62,591 nucleotides of DNA from Lactiplantibacillus dongliensis. GTDB lineage: Bacteria; Bacillota; Bacilli; Lactobacillales; Lactobacillaceae. Each line of letters opens with the position of its first letter. The stretch's first letter is position 1. The translations under genes and the position numbers were made by a program. The notes under the pieces were generated by a model, which was not told the DNA's origin, ran no database searches, and was given only the letters and a program-made list of their open reading frames with translations. Below, one piece after another: positions 9,193-16,558 of this stretch. The stretch is taken from the NCBI RefSeq assembly GCF_005405105.1, contig NZ_BJDK01000020.1, forward strand, positions 1 through 62,591. The letters are read 5' to 3'.

Positions 9193-10077
9193 ATGCAGAT
9201 AAACTGGCAACATCAAGGCGCTCCGGTGTCGATGAAACACTTTTTGACGACTCACGGGATTAGCATGCGGCTGATTAAAGCCATTAAGCATGGCAGTGGG
9301 ATGTTCATTGTGAACGACGAAGCTGAAGTTGGTGCAATTACGATTGAAGATGGCGATATTGCTGGTATCGAACTACCTGCGGAAGCGGCCGACCCAGAAG
9401 TGGCTGTCAGTGATGCACCGCTAGCGGTCGTCTACGAAGATGCGAATTGGCTGGTTGTGAATAAGCCCGCCGGTGTCAGTAGCGTGCCAGGACCAACTAA
9501 TCGGACAGATACGTTAGTCAATCGGATTAAAGGTCATTTAGTGGCGACGAAAGCCGAAAACTTAAAGCCGCATTTAATTACCCGGCTGGACCGTGATACG
9601 AGTGGCCTCGTCTTAGTGGCGAAGCATCGAGTCGCCCAAGGGATGATGGCTTGGCAACCAGTTGCGAAGACGTTCCAAAAAACGTATCGCGCCTGGGTCA
9701 GTGGCGGGGCCTTGAGCCCAGTTAATGGGACCATCGAAGCGCCCATTGGCCGGGTCGATGAGTCGCCGCGCCGGCAAGTGACCGATGATGGTCAGATGGC
9801 GATTACCCGTTACCGCGTACAAGCGACTTATGGTGAGGTCACCGAAGTGCAATTGACCTTAGTGACAGGGCGGACCCATCAGATTCGCGTCCACTTTACC
9901 CATTGGGGCCATCCGCTCTTAGGGGATGCGTTGTATGGTGGTGATCAAACGTTGATTCAGCGACAAGCGTTGCATGCCGCGACCATGACGTTCCATGATC
10001 CATTTAATGATCAGCAATTAACTTTTGAAGCGCCCTTACCAACTGATTTAGTTACCTTAATTAACAAACTCCAGTAA
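9193..10077 (+). CDS. RluA-family RNA pseudouridine synthase
   Basis: Converts specific uridines in rRNA or tRNA to pseudouridine. At 294 residues it has an N-terminal S4-like part (KHFLTTHGISMRLIKAIKHG) and the catalytic domain with HLITRLDRDTSGLVLVAK, whose Asp in RLDRDTSG is the family nucleophile, plus VTGRTHQIRVHF near the C-terminus. It begins behind AAGGAGAGAAATTA. The exact member (RluD-like or one of the YhcT/YlyB/YjbO set) cannot be fixed by eye. It is a single gene ending at a strong terminator. Confidence 0.92.
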   Translation: MQINWQHQGAPVSMKHFLTTHGISMRLIKAIKHGSGMFIVNDEAEVGAITIEDGDIAGIELPAEAADPEVAVSDAPLAVVYEDANWLVVNKPAGVSSVPGPTNRTDTLVNRIKGHLVATKAENLKPHLITRLDRDTSGLVLVAKHRVAQGMMAWQPVAKTFQKTYRAWVSGGALSPVNGTIEAPIGRVDESPRRQVTDDGQMAITRYRVQATYGEVTEVQLTLVTGRTHQIRVHFTHWGHPLLGDALYGGDQTLIQRQALHAATMTFHDPFNDQQLTFEAPLPTDLVTLINKLQ

Positions 10078-10119
10078 AAAAACAGTGTTCACCGGCGATG
10101 GCCGATGAGCACTGTTTTT
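10076..10119. terminator. bidirectional terminator between convergent genes
   Basis: AAAACAGTGtTCAcCGG / CCGaTGAgCACTGTTTT with A- and T-runs on both sides. It serves the pseudouridine synthase and the ArsR gene. Confidence 0.9.
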
Positions 10120-10131
10120 GGTTATATTGCC

Positions 10132-10464
10132 TTAATCTGATTGCTTCGTGACCGGCTGATAATCAGCAGCCAAAGCATCAAAAGTCATTTGTAATTGTTT
10201 TAAGGGTGCCGTTAAGGTGAGATAATAAATATGTTCAACCCCGTTACTGCGCATTTCGATGACACCAGCCTCTCGCATTAAGCGTAAATGGTGTGAGACA
10301 GCTGGTCGGGAGATGTTAACAAGCGCGGTAATATCGGTCACATTCAAGCCATCACCGCTGTTCCCGAGAGCGATAATGATTTGGCGGCGGATTTTTTCAG
10401 CGAAGATCCCAATCAGTTGGGCGCTCGCTGCTAATGCTGCTTCAGATTTTTGATAGTTAGCCAT
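10132..10464 (-). CDS. ArsR-family transcriptional regulator
   Basis: A 110-residue winged-helix protein. The recognition region is DITALVNISRPAVSHHLRLMREAGVIEMRSNG, split here as helix 3 plus wing, and YYLTLT follows as the wing strand. The metal-binding Cys motif (ELCVCDL) of classical ArsR/SmtB is absent, so the signal is probably not arsenic or cadmium sensed that way. GAAAGGACTAGGTCAGTT precedes the ATG. A strong promoter lies 270 bases upstream, giving an unusually long GC-rich leader. The divergent flavoprotein at 10879 is a plausible target by position only. Confidence 0.88.
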   Translation of the reverse strand: MANYQKSEAALAASAQLIGIFAEKIRRQIIIALGNSGDGLNVTDITALVNISRPAVSHHLRLMREAGVIEMRSNGVEHIYYLTLTAPLKQLQMTFDALAADYQPVTKQSD

Positions 10465-10731
10465 AACTGACCTAGTCCTTTCAGATTCTATTTAATCGAC
10501 GTCGAGTCGTTCCCCCCATGCGTGGTCGCGCAGTGTTAAGCCCGCGGGTACGCTGAAACGGCGCTAAGCAGATTAAGCGGACAACTACGCCATCCTTGAC
10601 GTTTGTGCCTAATAAGCTAGGTCACAATTTATCCCCGTGATGCTTGGCGTGCCGTTGGTAATCATCACGAGAGATCATGATGTCCGCAAGTTGTCGAACG
10701 GACAGCTTAGGTTAAGGAACACCTATGCTTA
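10465..10731 (-). other. long GC-rich structured leader upstream of the ArsR gene
   Basis: Between the minus-strand promoter and the ArsR start lie about 267 transcribed bases, clearly richer in G+C than the flanks. They carry hairpins TGTCCG/CGGACA (10681-10703), CATCACGA/TCATGATG (10661-10680) and the palindrome TCGACGTCGA (about 10497-10506). An 18-codon frame (MISRDDYQRHAKHHGDKL) lies inside but has no ribosome site. It could be a cis-acting leader or a separate small RNA. No known riboswitch core was recognised. Confidence 0.45.
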
Positions 10732-10737
10732 CTATTA

Positions 10738-10766
10738 ATTAAAACAACACTTTAATCAATTGTCAA
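10738..10766 (-). promoter_or_regulatory. promoter of the ArsR leader
   Basis: Minus-strand TTGACA (10761-10766) and TTTAAT (10738-10743) with a 17-base spacer, the consensus arrangement. Confidence 0.75.
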
Positions 10767-10878
10767 TCGTTTTTATTTGGATTGTTCATAATTAGCGGGT
10801 TGAATGATTAATGTTTGTTTGGTATCCATTTATTGGTTCATTTGCGTTAAAATAGAGGATAGTGAAGGAGTGAAGATA

Positions 10879-11643
10879 ATGCGGGTGTTAGGTATTTTAG
10901 GATCCCAACAACCAAACGGGATTACGGGTCAATCTTTGCAGGCAGTCTTAAAAGGCGCGGCTGAAACGGCGACAACTGACTGGATCAACTTAGCTGACTA
11001 TCAGATTACAGCAGATCATGATAACCAGCCTAATCCAGTATTGGATAGCCTGGAAGCTAAATTATTAGCTGCCGATGTATGGATTTTAGCGGCCCCAACT
11101 TATATAGGTGGTTTATCAGGAATTATGAAAAATTTTTTAGATTGTATGCGCAACCGGATTGCCCGCTACAATGCGGTGGGGGAAGCGGTCCCGGATCGGT
11201 TTAAAAATAAACACTATGTGACGATTACGAATTGTTATGCTGGCGGGGTTGAGAACTTTGTGACCGGTGTGACCGATGCGGCATTTAAGACCATGGATAA
11301 GTTCTTAACCATGGGCGGCTTAATTAAAGTCCGTGAAATTGTGGTCACGAAGACGTTTGGAATGACAACACTATCAACTAAGAAGCAAGCCGAATGTGAA
11401 CGGGCTGGCCAAAGGGCTGCGACTAAGAAGGAGCGAGATGATAATACGATGAAACGATATCTAGAGTTATTTGGGATGATTGCCGTGATGGCACTAGTGA
11501 CGATGGGAATTGAAGCTGGGATTGGTCGTCTGCTCCCATTAGACAACTTTTGGGCGTATTACGGGGTCTTTGTAGTCGTTTTTTACGTTTTATTAGCGTC
11601 AATCTTGCACTTTTTCACCGTTGTCAAGCATCGGCGGCGCTAA
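10879..11643 (+). CDS. NAD(P)H-dependent FMN reductase domain with C-terminal membrane tail
   Basis: A 254-residue protein from the ATG at 10879 (behind GAAGGAGTGAAGATA; the 25 codons of open frame before it lack a ribosome site). Residues 1-170 are a flavodoxin-like NADPH-FMN reductase: GILGSQQPNGITGQSLQ binds the FMN phosphate, ILAAPTYIGGLSGIMKNFLD is the second flavin loop, and YAGGVENF the third. Residues 190-254 form two membrane helices (YLELFGMIAVMALVTMGIE and YYGVFVVVFYVLLASILHFF) ending in a basic KHRRR. Most relatives are soluble, so the membrane tail is notable and would place flavin reduction at the membrane. The partner is unknown. Confidence 0.85.
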   Translation: MRVLGILGSQQPNGITGQSLQAVLKGAAETATTDWINLADYQITADHDNQPNPVLDSLEAKLLAADVWILAAPTYIGGLSGIMKNFLDCMRNRIARYNAVGEAVPDRFKNKHYVTITNCYAGGVENFVTGVTDAAFKTMDKFLTMGGLIKVREIVVTKTFGMTTLSTKKQAECERAGQRAATKKERDDNTMKRYLELFGMIAVMALVTMGIEAGIGRLLPLDNFWAYYGVFVVVFYVLLASILHFFTVVKHRRR

Positions 11644-11666
11644 AAAGTGGTACGATACTGATGTAG

Positions 11667-11738
11667 GCGCTGTTAGTGTAATGGATAGCACGCGAGATTT
11701 CGGTCCTTGCGATCAGAGTTCGACTCTCTGGCGGCGCA
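11667..11738 (+). tRNA. tRNA-Arg(TCG)
   Basis: A 72-base cloverleaf. Acceptor GCGCTGT/GCGGCGC (two G-T pairs), D-arm with AATGGATA loop, anticodon loop TTTCGGT giving TCG (reads CGA), T-arm CAGAG-TTCGACT-CTCTG, discriminator A. No CCA encoded. The top of the anticodon stem is an A31-C39 mismatch. It is a lone gene 23 bases after the flavoprotein stop. Confidence 0.85.
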
Positions 11739-11754
11739 ATAGTAAGCAGGAATA

Positions 11755-11802
11755 GCCGGTATTGATAGGGATAACCCTTGATATACCGGCTTTTCTTGTT
11801 TT
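11755..11802 (+). terminator. terminator after tRNA-Arg
   Basis: GCCGGTAT / ATACCGGC with an inner GGG/CCC pair, then TTTTCTTGTTTTT. The next 380 bases to 12184 are AT-rich with no repeat or gene that I can support. Confidence 0.8.
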
Positions 11803-12184
11803 TGCTAGTGGCATGGCTATGGGCAATATCTAAAGTCGTGATTTCATTAATACTGAGTAGCAAACTTTAATTTGAGTGACCCGAAATTTAGCGATATGTA
11901 AAGCAATTGTATTTATTGGGTGCGCTAATACTGATTATTGCACTAATTGGCTGAAGGCTAATGGTAAAATTTAAAGTGAATTGATTGAATAACTGATTTT
12001 TGTTAAAATCTGGTATTGATAGTGTAGAATTTTCTTAATCTGAGAATTGTTGTCTGAAATCAGAATGGAAAATTAGCGATTAATATAGCCGCTCAATCAG
12101 CTTTCATGTCAGTAAATATTTCAAGAAAAAATAAAGGTTAGCTAGATAGCGGCGATACGATGACCATTATAGAAAGGAAATTCC

Positions 12185-12490
12185 ATGGATATTAATATAT
12201 TCGATCGAGATGAATTAATAATAAATGTGCTTAATCAGTTAGCCGAAAAAGCTAATTTAGAGTCGGTTGATTTAGTGCTCTTGAATTCTAAGCTGTCAGC
12301 TAAAGAAAGCCATGACTTGATGGTTTTTGTAGCTGAAAAGCAAGTCAAAAAACAAGCATTATCTAAAGAGGAATGTATTGCTCAGGTGTTAAAGATTAAA
12401 CCGGATATTGAGAGTGCCGATGGATTTGTTAATCAATTAAAAAGGGCATTTGTTGCGGAAGGCCGTTTTCCAGATGTTTTAAATCAGTAG
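12185..12490 (+). CDS. small cytosolic protein of unknown function
   Basis: A 101-residue, charged, mostly helical-looking protein (MDINIFDRDELIINVLNQLAEKANL...). It has no signal peptide, membrane segment or recognised motif. AGAAAGGAAATTCC precedes the ATG. It is a single gene after a 450-base AT-rich gap and ends before the terminator at 12571. The AT-rich codon use (AAT, ATA, TTA) differs from the neighbouring recQ/rluA genes and may point to acquisition. I cannot assign a role. Confidence 0.7.
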   Translation: MDINIFDRDELIINVLNQLAEKANLESVDLVLLNSKLSAKESHDLMVFVAEKQVKKQALSKEECIAQVLKIKPDIESADGFVNQLKRAFVAEGRFPDVLNQ

Positions 12491-12570
12491 TTACATTAAT
12501 TTTAAGTGGGGTAACCTGTACTTTTAATAGGAAGTCGTTCTTTATTAGTATTGAATCTTGTAGCATATGT

Positions 12571-12628
12571 AGCCCAAAAAAGACTTAGCCAATGGCAACC
12601 ACGCCATTGGTTAAGTCTTTTTTGGGTT
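12571..12628. terminator. strong bidirectional terminator
   Basis: AGCCCAAAAAAGACTTA and TAAGTCTTTTTTGGGTT flank the inner stem CCAATGGC/GCCATTGG. It ends both the 12185-12490 gene and the small membrane-protein operon on the other strand. Confidence 0.92.
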
Positions 12629-12771
12629 TAATTATTGTCGTTAGTGTCATCATCAGGATGATGATCGGTATCCTGGTGAGTGACATTTGGGGACGTTTGA
12701 AAGTGATTATTAGAGAAGATCCAAGCAAATACACTACCAAGTAATAAGAATTTCAGCAAATAAAGTAACAT
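12628..12771 (-). CDS. tiny membrane protein with His/Asp-rich tail (third of three)
   Basis: A 47-residue protein: one membrane helix (LLYLLKFLLLGSVFAWIF) then a polar tail with HQDTDHHPDDDTND. GAGG lies 9 bases before the ATG. It starts 26 bases after the preceding small gene and so is probably co-transcribed. The stop codon overlaps the terminator stem. The N-terminus shares the pattern short hydrophobic helix, W-I-F, acidic/His tail with the two upstream genes. Function unknown; the tail could bind metal ions. Confidence 0.65.
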   Translation of the reverse strand: MLLYLLKFLLLGSVFAWIFSNNHFQTSPNVTHQDTDHHPDDDTNDNN

Positions 12772-12797
12772 CGGTGAATGCCTCGTTTCTTAAATGG

Positions 12798-12971
12798 TTA
12801 CTCGTCGTCACTATCGTCAACGTAGTCACGACCGTAATCTCCGTCACTGCCATCGATATCAGTAAAATGATGATCAGGGTGATTTGAAGTCACTTCGCTC
12901 GGCGGGTTACCAAAGAAAATCCATGCAACTATGCCGGTAAAAATTAAGGACCCTAATAAGACAATTAACAT
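12798..12971 (-). CDS. tiny membrane protein with His/Asp-rich tail (second of three)
   Basis: A 57-residue protein: membrane helix LIVLLGSLIFTGIVAWIFF, then GNPPSEVTSNHPDHHFTDID and a very acidic end DYVDDSDDE. GAGG is 12 bases before the ATG. It is clearly related in layout to its two neighbours and is the longest of the set. A TTGATAGTT motif occurs about 70 bases before its start (13041-13049 on the plus strand as AACTATCAA), as it does before the first gene. Confidence 0.65.
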   Translation of the reverse strand: MLIVLLGSLIFTGIVAWIFFGNPPSEVTSNHPDHHFTDIDGSDGDYGRDYVDDSDDE

Positions 12972-13082
12972 CGCTGTCTAACCTCATTTCTAAGAATAAG
13001 TGTAAGTTACCCCTTAAAGTTAGCACGCGGTTGAATCGTCAACTATCAAATTATTGTAAAGGCTTGGTTAGGAAACCGTAAA

Positions 13083-13187
13083 TTATTTAGGATCGTGAGA
13101 ATCATGTCGCGTCGGCACTTTGCCACCAATCCAGATGCTAGCGGCCATGATAACTAGTAGCGCAATACTAATGACTAAAATTGCCAT
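13083..13187 (-). CDS. tiny membrane protein (first of three)
   Basis: Only 34 residues: MAILVISIALLVIMAASIWIGG then KVPTRHDSHDPK. One membrane helix with a short His/Asp-containing tail. GAGGTGAACACA precedes the ATG, a convincing ribosome site. It is the upstream member of a minus-strand trio that ends at the terminator 12571-12628. Such genes are below usual annotation cut-offs. Confidence 0.6.
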   Translation of the reverse strand: MAILVISIALLVIMAASIWIGGKVPTRHDSHDPK

Positions 13188-13303
13188 TGTGTTCACCTCG
13201 GTTTATCAGCTTTAATAACTCATACCATAACGTTCTAATCACGGACTAACTATCAAGAAGCCGTAAAGTTAAGGTGACAGTTGTGTAAAGGTGTGTTGAG
13301 GTG

Positions 13304-13718
13304 TATCCATATACGCTTGGTGCTGGTTGGCTTACATTGTCACTCTGGTTGGGCCAGAATCGGCTGGAACGTGGTGGCCATGTTTGGAAGCCAAGGGCGG
13401 TCTTCCACAAGCCGGGGGTTATCTAAGTCGGAAAATCACCGACCAAGATAAACGACACCACTGAGCCAACTCAGGCCCGCCCGGTGTTAATAAACGGGAA
13501 TTAATGACTATTTATTGTCAGCCCCAGATATAGCCGAGAGGTTGGTTCCTAAAATGCTCAGCCGTGTCGTTGGCCTTAGTGTGAGTGGTCTGCTCGGACT
13601 TAGGCCAAGGCCAATTTTGAAGACCGCACTTTGGCTTCAAAATGGCCCATGGCGTTCCAGCGTTTTAGGAACCAACCGGCAGGCGGCGAGTTCAACTAGT
13701 ACCAAGCGTATCCATATA
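13304..13718. repeat. full composite repeat with terminal inverted repeats (modules R4 and R5)
   Basis: The ends are inverted repeats ATACGCTTGGTGCTGGTTG (13311-13329) and CAACTAGTACCAAGCGTAT (about 13693-13711), 17 of 19 matching. A 10-base direct repeat TATCCATATA lies at 13304-13313 and 13709-13718, like a target-site duplication overlapping the tips. Inside, module R4 (13347-13477, minus orientation: stems GGAAG/CTTCC, TTATCT/AGATAA, GTCGG/CCGAC) faces away from R5 (13540-13677, plus orientation), which is nearly identical to R3. No protein coded. Confidence 0.8.
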
Positions 13719-13923
13719 ATAGTCTTAAAAGTTGAATTGAACTCTGAATAAAACACTTGCACTAAAGTCAGCGACAGGACTGCCAATTTAACACCAACTG
13801 ACACTAATTCCCGTTACCTATAAATCCATAGTAAAAACCAATCATTCCCGCCGCTAAATCCCGGCATGACCGTGTTAAGATAAACATGGAAGCGCTAACG
13901 AGATGTGAAAGGATGGGAGTAAA

Positions 13924-14256
13924 ATGGCTAAATATCGAGCTGGTGCCTATAAAATCGTTGGTGACGGTTACTTGCATGATTTGCCGTTAACCATTTCTTT
14001 TTCAGCTGATCGGATTACCGGTATCAAAGTTAAGCCGGGGACCAAGCTTCACGGGTTAGAAAAGCAGGCGATTCCTAAGGTCGTGCATCGCATTTTGACT
14101 GAGCAGACCGTCGATATCGATGCCGTCACCGGTGCTACGGTAACTAGTGATGGCTTAGTCGATGCGGTGACCGATGTGATGGACGCCATGGATGCCGGTG
14201 CTGCACCGGATGGACCCGCAGAAGCTGATAATCAGCACCAAATTGAATCTGCATAA
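13924..14256 (+). CDS. stand-alone cytosolic FMN-binding domain protein
   Basis: A 110-residue FMN_bind domain. The motif DAVTGATVTS (about residue 60-69) matches the flavinylation site in which FMN is attached covalently to the second Thr by an ApbE transferase. Most FMN_bind proteins are exported redox carriers, but this one has no signal peptide or lipobox and starts directly with MAKYRAGAYKIVGDGY. It may act as a soluble carrier for a fumarate-reductase-like flavoenzyme elsewhere. GAAAGGATGGGAGT precedes the ATG. It is followed at 107 bases by an unknown membrane protein on the same strand. Confidence 0.85.
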   Translation: MAKYRAGAYKIVGDGYLHDLPLTISFSADRITGIKVKPGTKLHGLEKQAIPKVVHRILTEQTVDIDAVTGATVTSDGLVDAVTDVMDAMDAGAAPDGPAEADNQHQIESA

Positions 14257-14362
14257 ATTAAAGCGTTAACTAACGGCAATTCCGAGTAGGTTTTGTGCCG
14301 TCAGTTGACGCTTTTCTTGTTATAATTAATTTAATAGAAATTGCGGAAATGGGAGTGACATC

Positions 14363-15376
14363 ATGCAAGTTGCTGGACAATTCTTGGCAACGGTCGGTTG
14401 GTTAGGTTTGGCGTTAATTGTGAGTGAACTGGTGGCGACTGGGATTTATTTGGTTGGCCAGTGGTTAGGTTATCGGTTAAGTGGCTCACAAGTGGTCCTA
14501 GTCGCTGGATTTCGCTATCAGCTTGCCCATGTCAATGGCCATTGGCACTGGCAACGACCGCTCACGAGTTATCCCCACTTAGTCGCCTTACCGCCAACCG
14601 ATGCCAAACGCTTCAACTATGCCAGTATTTGTTTTAGTGGCGGGTTATTTAGCTTGTTGACAGTCATTATTAGTCTGGTGACGATGGCCCAAGTTACGGT
14701 AACGTTCAACTTGTGGTTGATGGTCGTAGTCATCTGGATTTGGGTCAACACGCTCAAAGCCGGGCAGTTATTGCCAATGATGCTGCATGGTCGACCAACC
14801 GGCGCGTTAGACTTTAAAACGGCGCGCGCTTCGAATGCCGCGTTAACGGCTGCTTACGTCACGCAACTAGCCGCGGCCACAACGGTGATGACAGGGAGCG
14901 TGGCAACTTTACCTGTGGACGCGATCTTGATGCCAACTGGTGGTGATCGGCAGAATTATTTAGTGGTTCGCCAAGCTTGGGTGACATTGCAATGGGGCCT
15001 GCAGCATGGGTTACAGTTGCCAGATTTATTGGCCGGCTTGGATCGGTTAGCCCCTAGCTTTAATACGTTGCCACCAGCGGATTTAGCCGTCTATCTGGAT
15101 GCGACGATTTATTGGAATTTAATCGCTAATCGGCCGGGTGCGCAGCTTATTGGCTGGTATCAGGATGCGGGCGCGCAACGGTTACGCCAGCGTTATACCC
15201 CCTTAACGCAGTATAAGCTGCAAGCCGTGTATACTTGGCGAGTTGATCATCAAGCTGCGCCAGCCTTGGCCTTGATTGACCGTGGGCTGATTCAAGCTAA
15301 GCGGGTTGCCGCGACGACCGAGATCGAGTGGCTCAAAGCGTTACGTACGAAAATCCAAACTTCTGGTAAAGATTAG
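14363..15376 (+). CDS. multi-pass membrane protein, possibly a degenerate site-2-protease-like fold
   Basis: A 337-residue protein with an N-terminal helix (FLATVGWLGLALIVSELVAT), two further helices (ICFSGGLFSLLTVIISLVTM and LWLMVVVIWIWVNTL) and a 150-residue cytosolic C-terminal part. SELVATGIY occupies the position of HExxH, and NTLKAGQLLPMMLHGRPTGALD that of the N..LP...DG motif of M50 proteases. The resemblance is by layout only and the metal ligands are missing, so an active protease is unlikely. AATGGGAGTGACATC precedes the ATG. The C-terminal half, with repeated short helices, suggests a binding module. The function is unknown. Confidence 0.6.
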   Translation: MQVAGQFLATVGWLGLALIVSELVATGIYLVGQWLGYRLSGSQVVLVAGFRYQLAHVNGHWHWQRPLTSYPHLVALPPTDAKRFNYASICFSGGLFSLLTVIISLVTMAQVTVTFNLWLMVVVIWIWVNTLKAGQLLPMMLHGRPTGALDFKTARASNAALTAAYVTQLAAATTVMTGSVATLPVDAILMPTGGDRQNYLVVRQAWVTLQWGLQHGLQLPDLLAGLDRLAPSFNTLPPADLAVYLDATIYWNLIANRPGAQLIGWYQDAGAQRLRQRYTPLTQYKLQAVYTWRVDHQAAPALALIDRGLIQAKRVAATTEIEWLKALRTKIQTSGKD

Positions 15377-15445
15377 CTCACAACCAGCGCAACGGCCGTA
15401 ACCCGTGCTATGCTGGGATTAGCTTAAGTGAGAAGGGTGAAAACA

Positions 15446-16558
15446 GTGAAGCAGCAAGTGAAACGCCACTGGGGATTATGGCTAACGATAATCGTCGTGG
15501 TGCTCGGATTGATTGGGGTCGGCTTGACCCGCTGGGATGCGCCGTTATACCAGCAGACGGTTGCCAAAGTAACGCAGGTTCAGGCGATTAATCGCAACAG
15601 TAGTACCGATGAGTTTCAGAACAAAGATGTGACTTATCAGCAAAACGTGACGGTGCGCATCTTGAACCATCGCCATCAAGGGCAGGTCTATCGGCTGCGT
15701 AATACGTATACTAAGTCGGGGGCGATGGATCAAGCTTATCGGGTCGGCGATCAAGTCTTTGTGCGGGTGCCGGCTGCCAAAAGCAGTTCGGTGACGATTC
15801 AAGGATTAAAACGCGATACCGCTTTAGCGTTTGTTGCGTGGTTAGCCTTAGCACTGTTACTTTTGATTATGCGGTTTAGCGGCTTAATGGCTTTATTGAG
15901 TGTCACGCTGAATGCGGTCCTCTTTTACGGAGCGATTCAGCTCGATCTAATGACGAACGGTGGTCACCTCTATTCACTATTCGGGGTGCTGGCGGTGATT
16001 TTTGCCGTATTAACACTTTGGCTCGTGCAAGGCTTTTCTCGCCAGATGCTGGTGACCCTTGGCGCGACCATTGCTGGGACTGGGATTGCGGTTGTGATTA
16101 GTCTGATTGTCTTTGCGGTGACGCATGAACGGGGCGTGACTTATGAAGCGATGCAATATGTGACCCAAGTGCCGCGACCGCTATTCTTAGTTGAAACGGT
16201 GCTCGGTTCTTTGGGTGCCGTGATGGATGAATCGACCGATATTGTGGCGTCGTTATTTCAACTTAAACAAGAACGACCGGACATTGCCCCTAATCAAGTG
16301 TTTAAATCAGGCTTGCAAATTGGCCATTCCATTATGGGCCCGTTAATTAATGTGCTCTTTTTGATCTTTATGGCGGATACCTTTGCGATGACGTTACTTT
16401 ACTTACGTAACGGCAATAACTGGGGATATACCTTTTCGATGAATATGTCACTGGGCATGGTGCAGAGCTTGATCTCAGGGATTGGCATTGTCTTAGCGAT
16501 TCCCGTGGCGAGCTGGTTGGCTAGTCGGTTATTACCCAGTCAGGAGGCGGCCGCATGA
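15446..16558 (+). CDS. YibE/F-family membrane protein (first of pair)
   Basis: A YibE/F-like integral membrane protein of about 370 residues. The GTG at 15446 follows AGAAGGGTGAAAACA, a better start than the GTG at 15428. One N-terminal helix is followed by an extracytoplasmic beta-rich part (VTVRILNHRHQGQVYRLRN) and then seven or so helices with the family segments DESTDIVASLFQL and GHSIMGPLINVLFLIF. The family is found as adjacent pairs in Firmicutes; the transported or sensed substrate is unknown. The stop overlaps the next gene by 4 bases (ATGA), so the two are translationally coupled and probably form one complex. Confidence 0.85.
   Translation: MKQQVKRHWGLWLTIIVVVLGLIGVGLTRWDAPLYQQTVAKVTQVQAINRNSSTDEFQNKDVTYQQNVTVRILNHRHQGQVYRLRNTYTKSGAMDQAYRVGDQVFVRVPAAKSSSVTIQGLKRDTALAFVAWLALALLLLIMRFSGLMALLSVTLNAVLFYGAIQLDLMTNGGHLYSLFGVLAVIFAVLTLWLVQGFSRQMLVTLGATIAGTGIAVVISLIVFAVTHERGVTYEAMQYVTQVPRPLFLVETVLGSLGAVMDESTDIVASLFQLKQERPDIAPNQVFKSGLQIGHSIMGPLINVLFLIFMADTFAMTLLYLRNGNNWGYTFSMNMSLGMVQSLISGIGIVLAIPVASWLASRLLPSQEAAA

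Noticed and set aside
10600-10665. Short frame MISRDDYQRHAKHHGDKL in the ArsR leader as a leader peptide gene
   Set aside because: No ribosome site before its ATG and no supporting conservation visible; kept only as a remark in the leader entry.
13515-13751. A 78-residue protein encoded through repeat module R5
   Set aside because: The frame crosses palindromic repeat arms and a composite end, has no ribosome site, and is not matched by the same frame in the near-identical R3.
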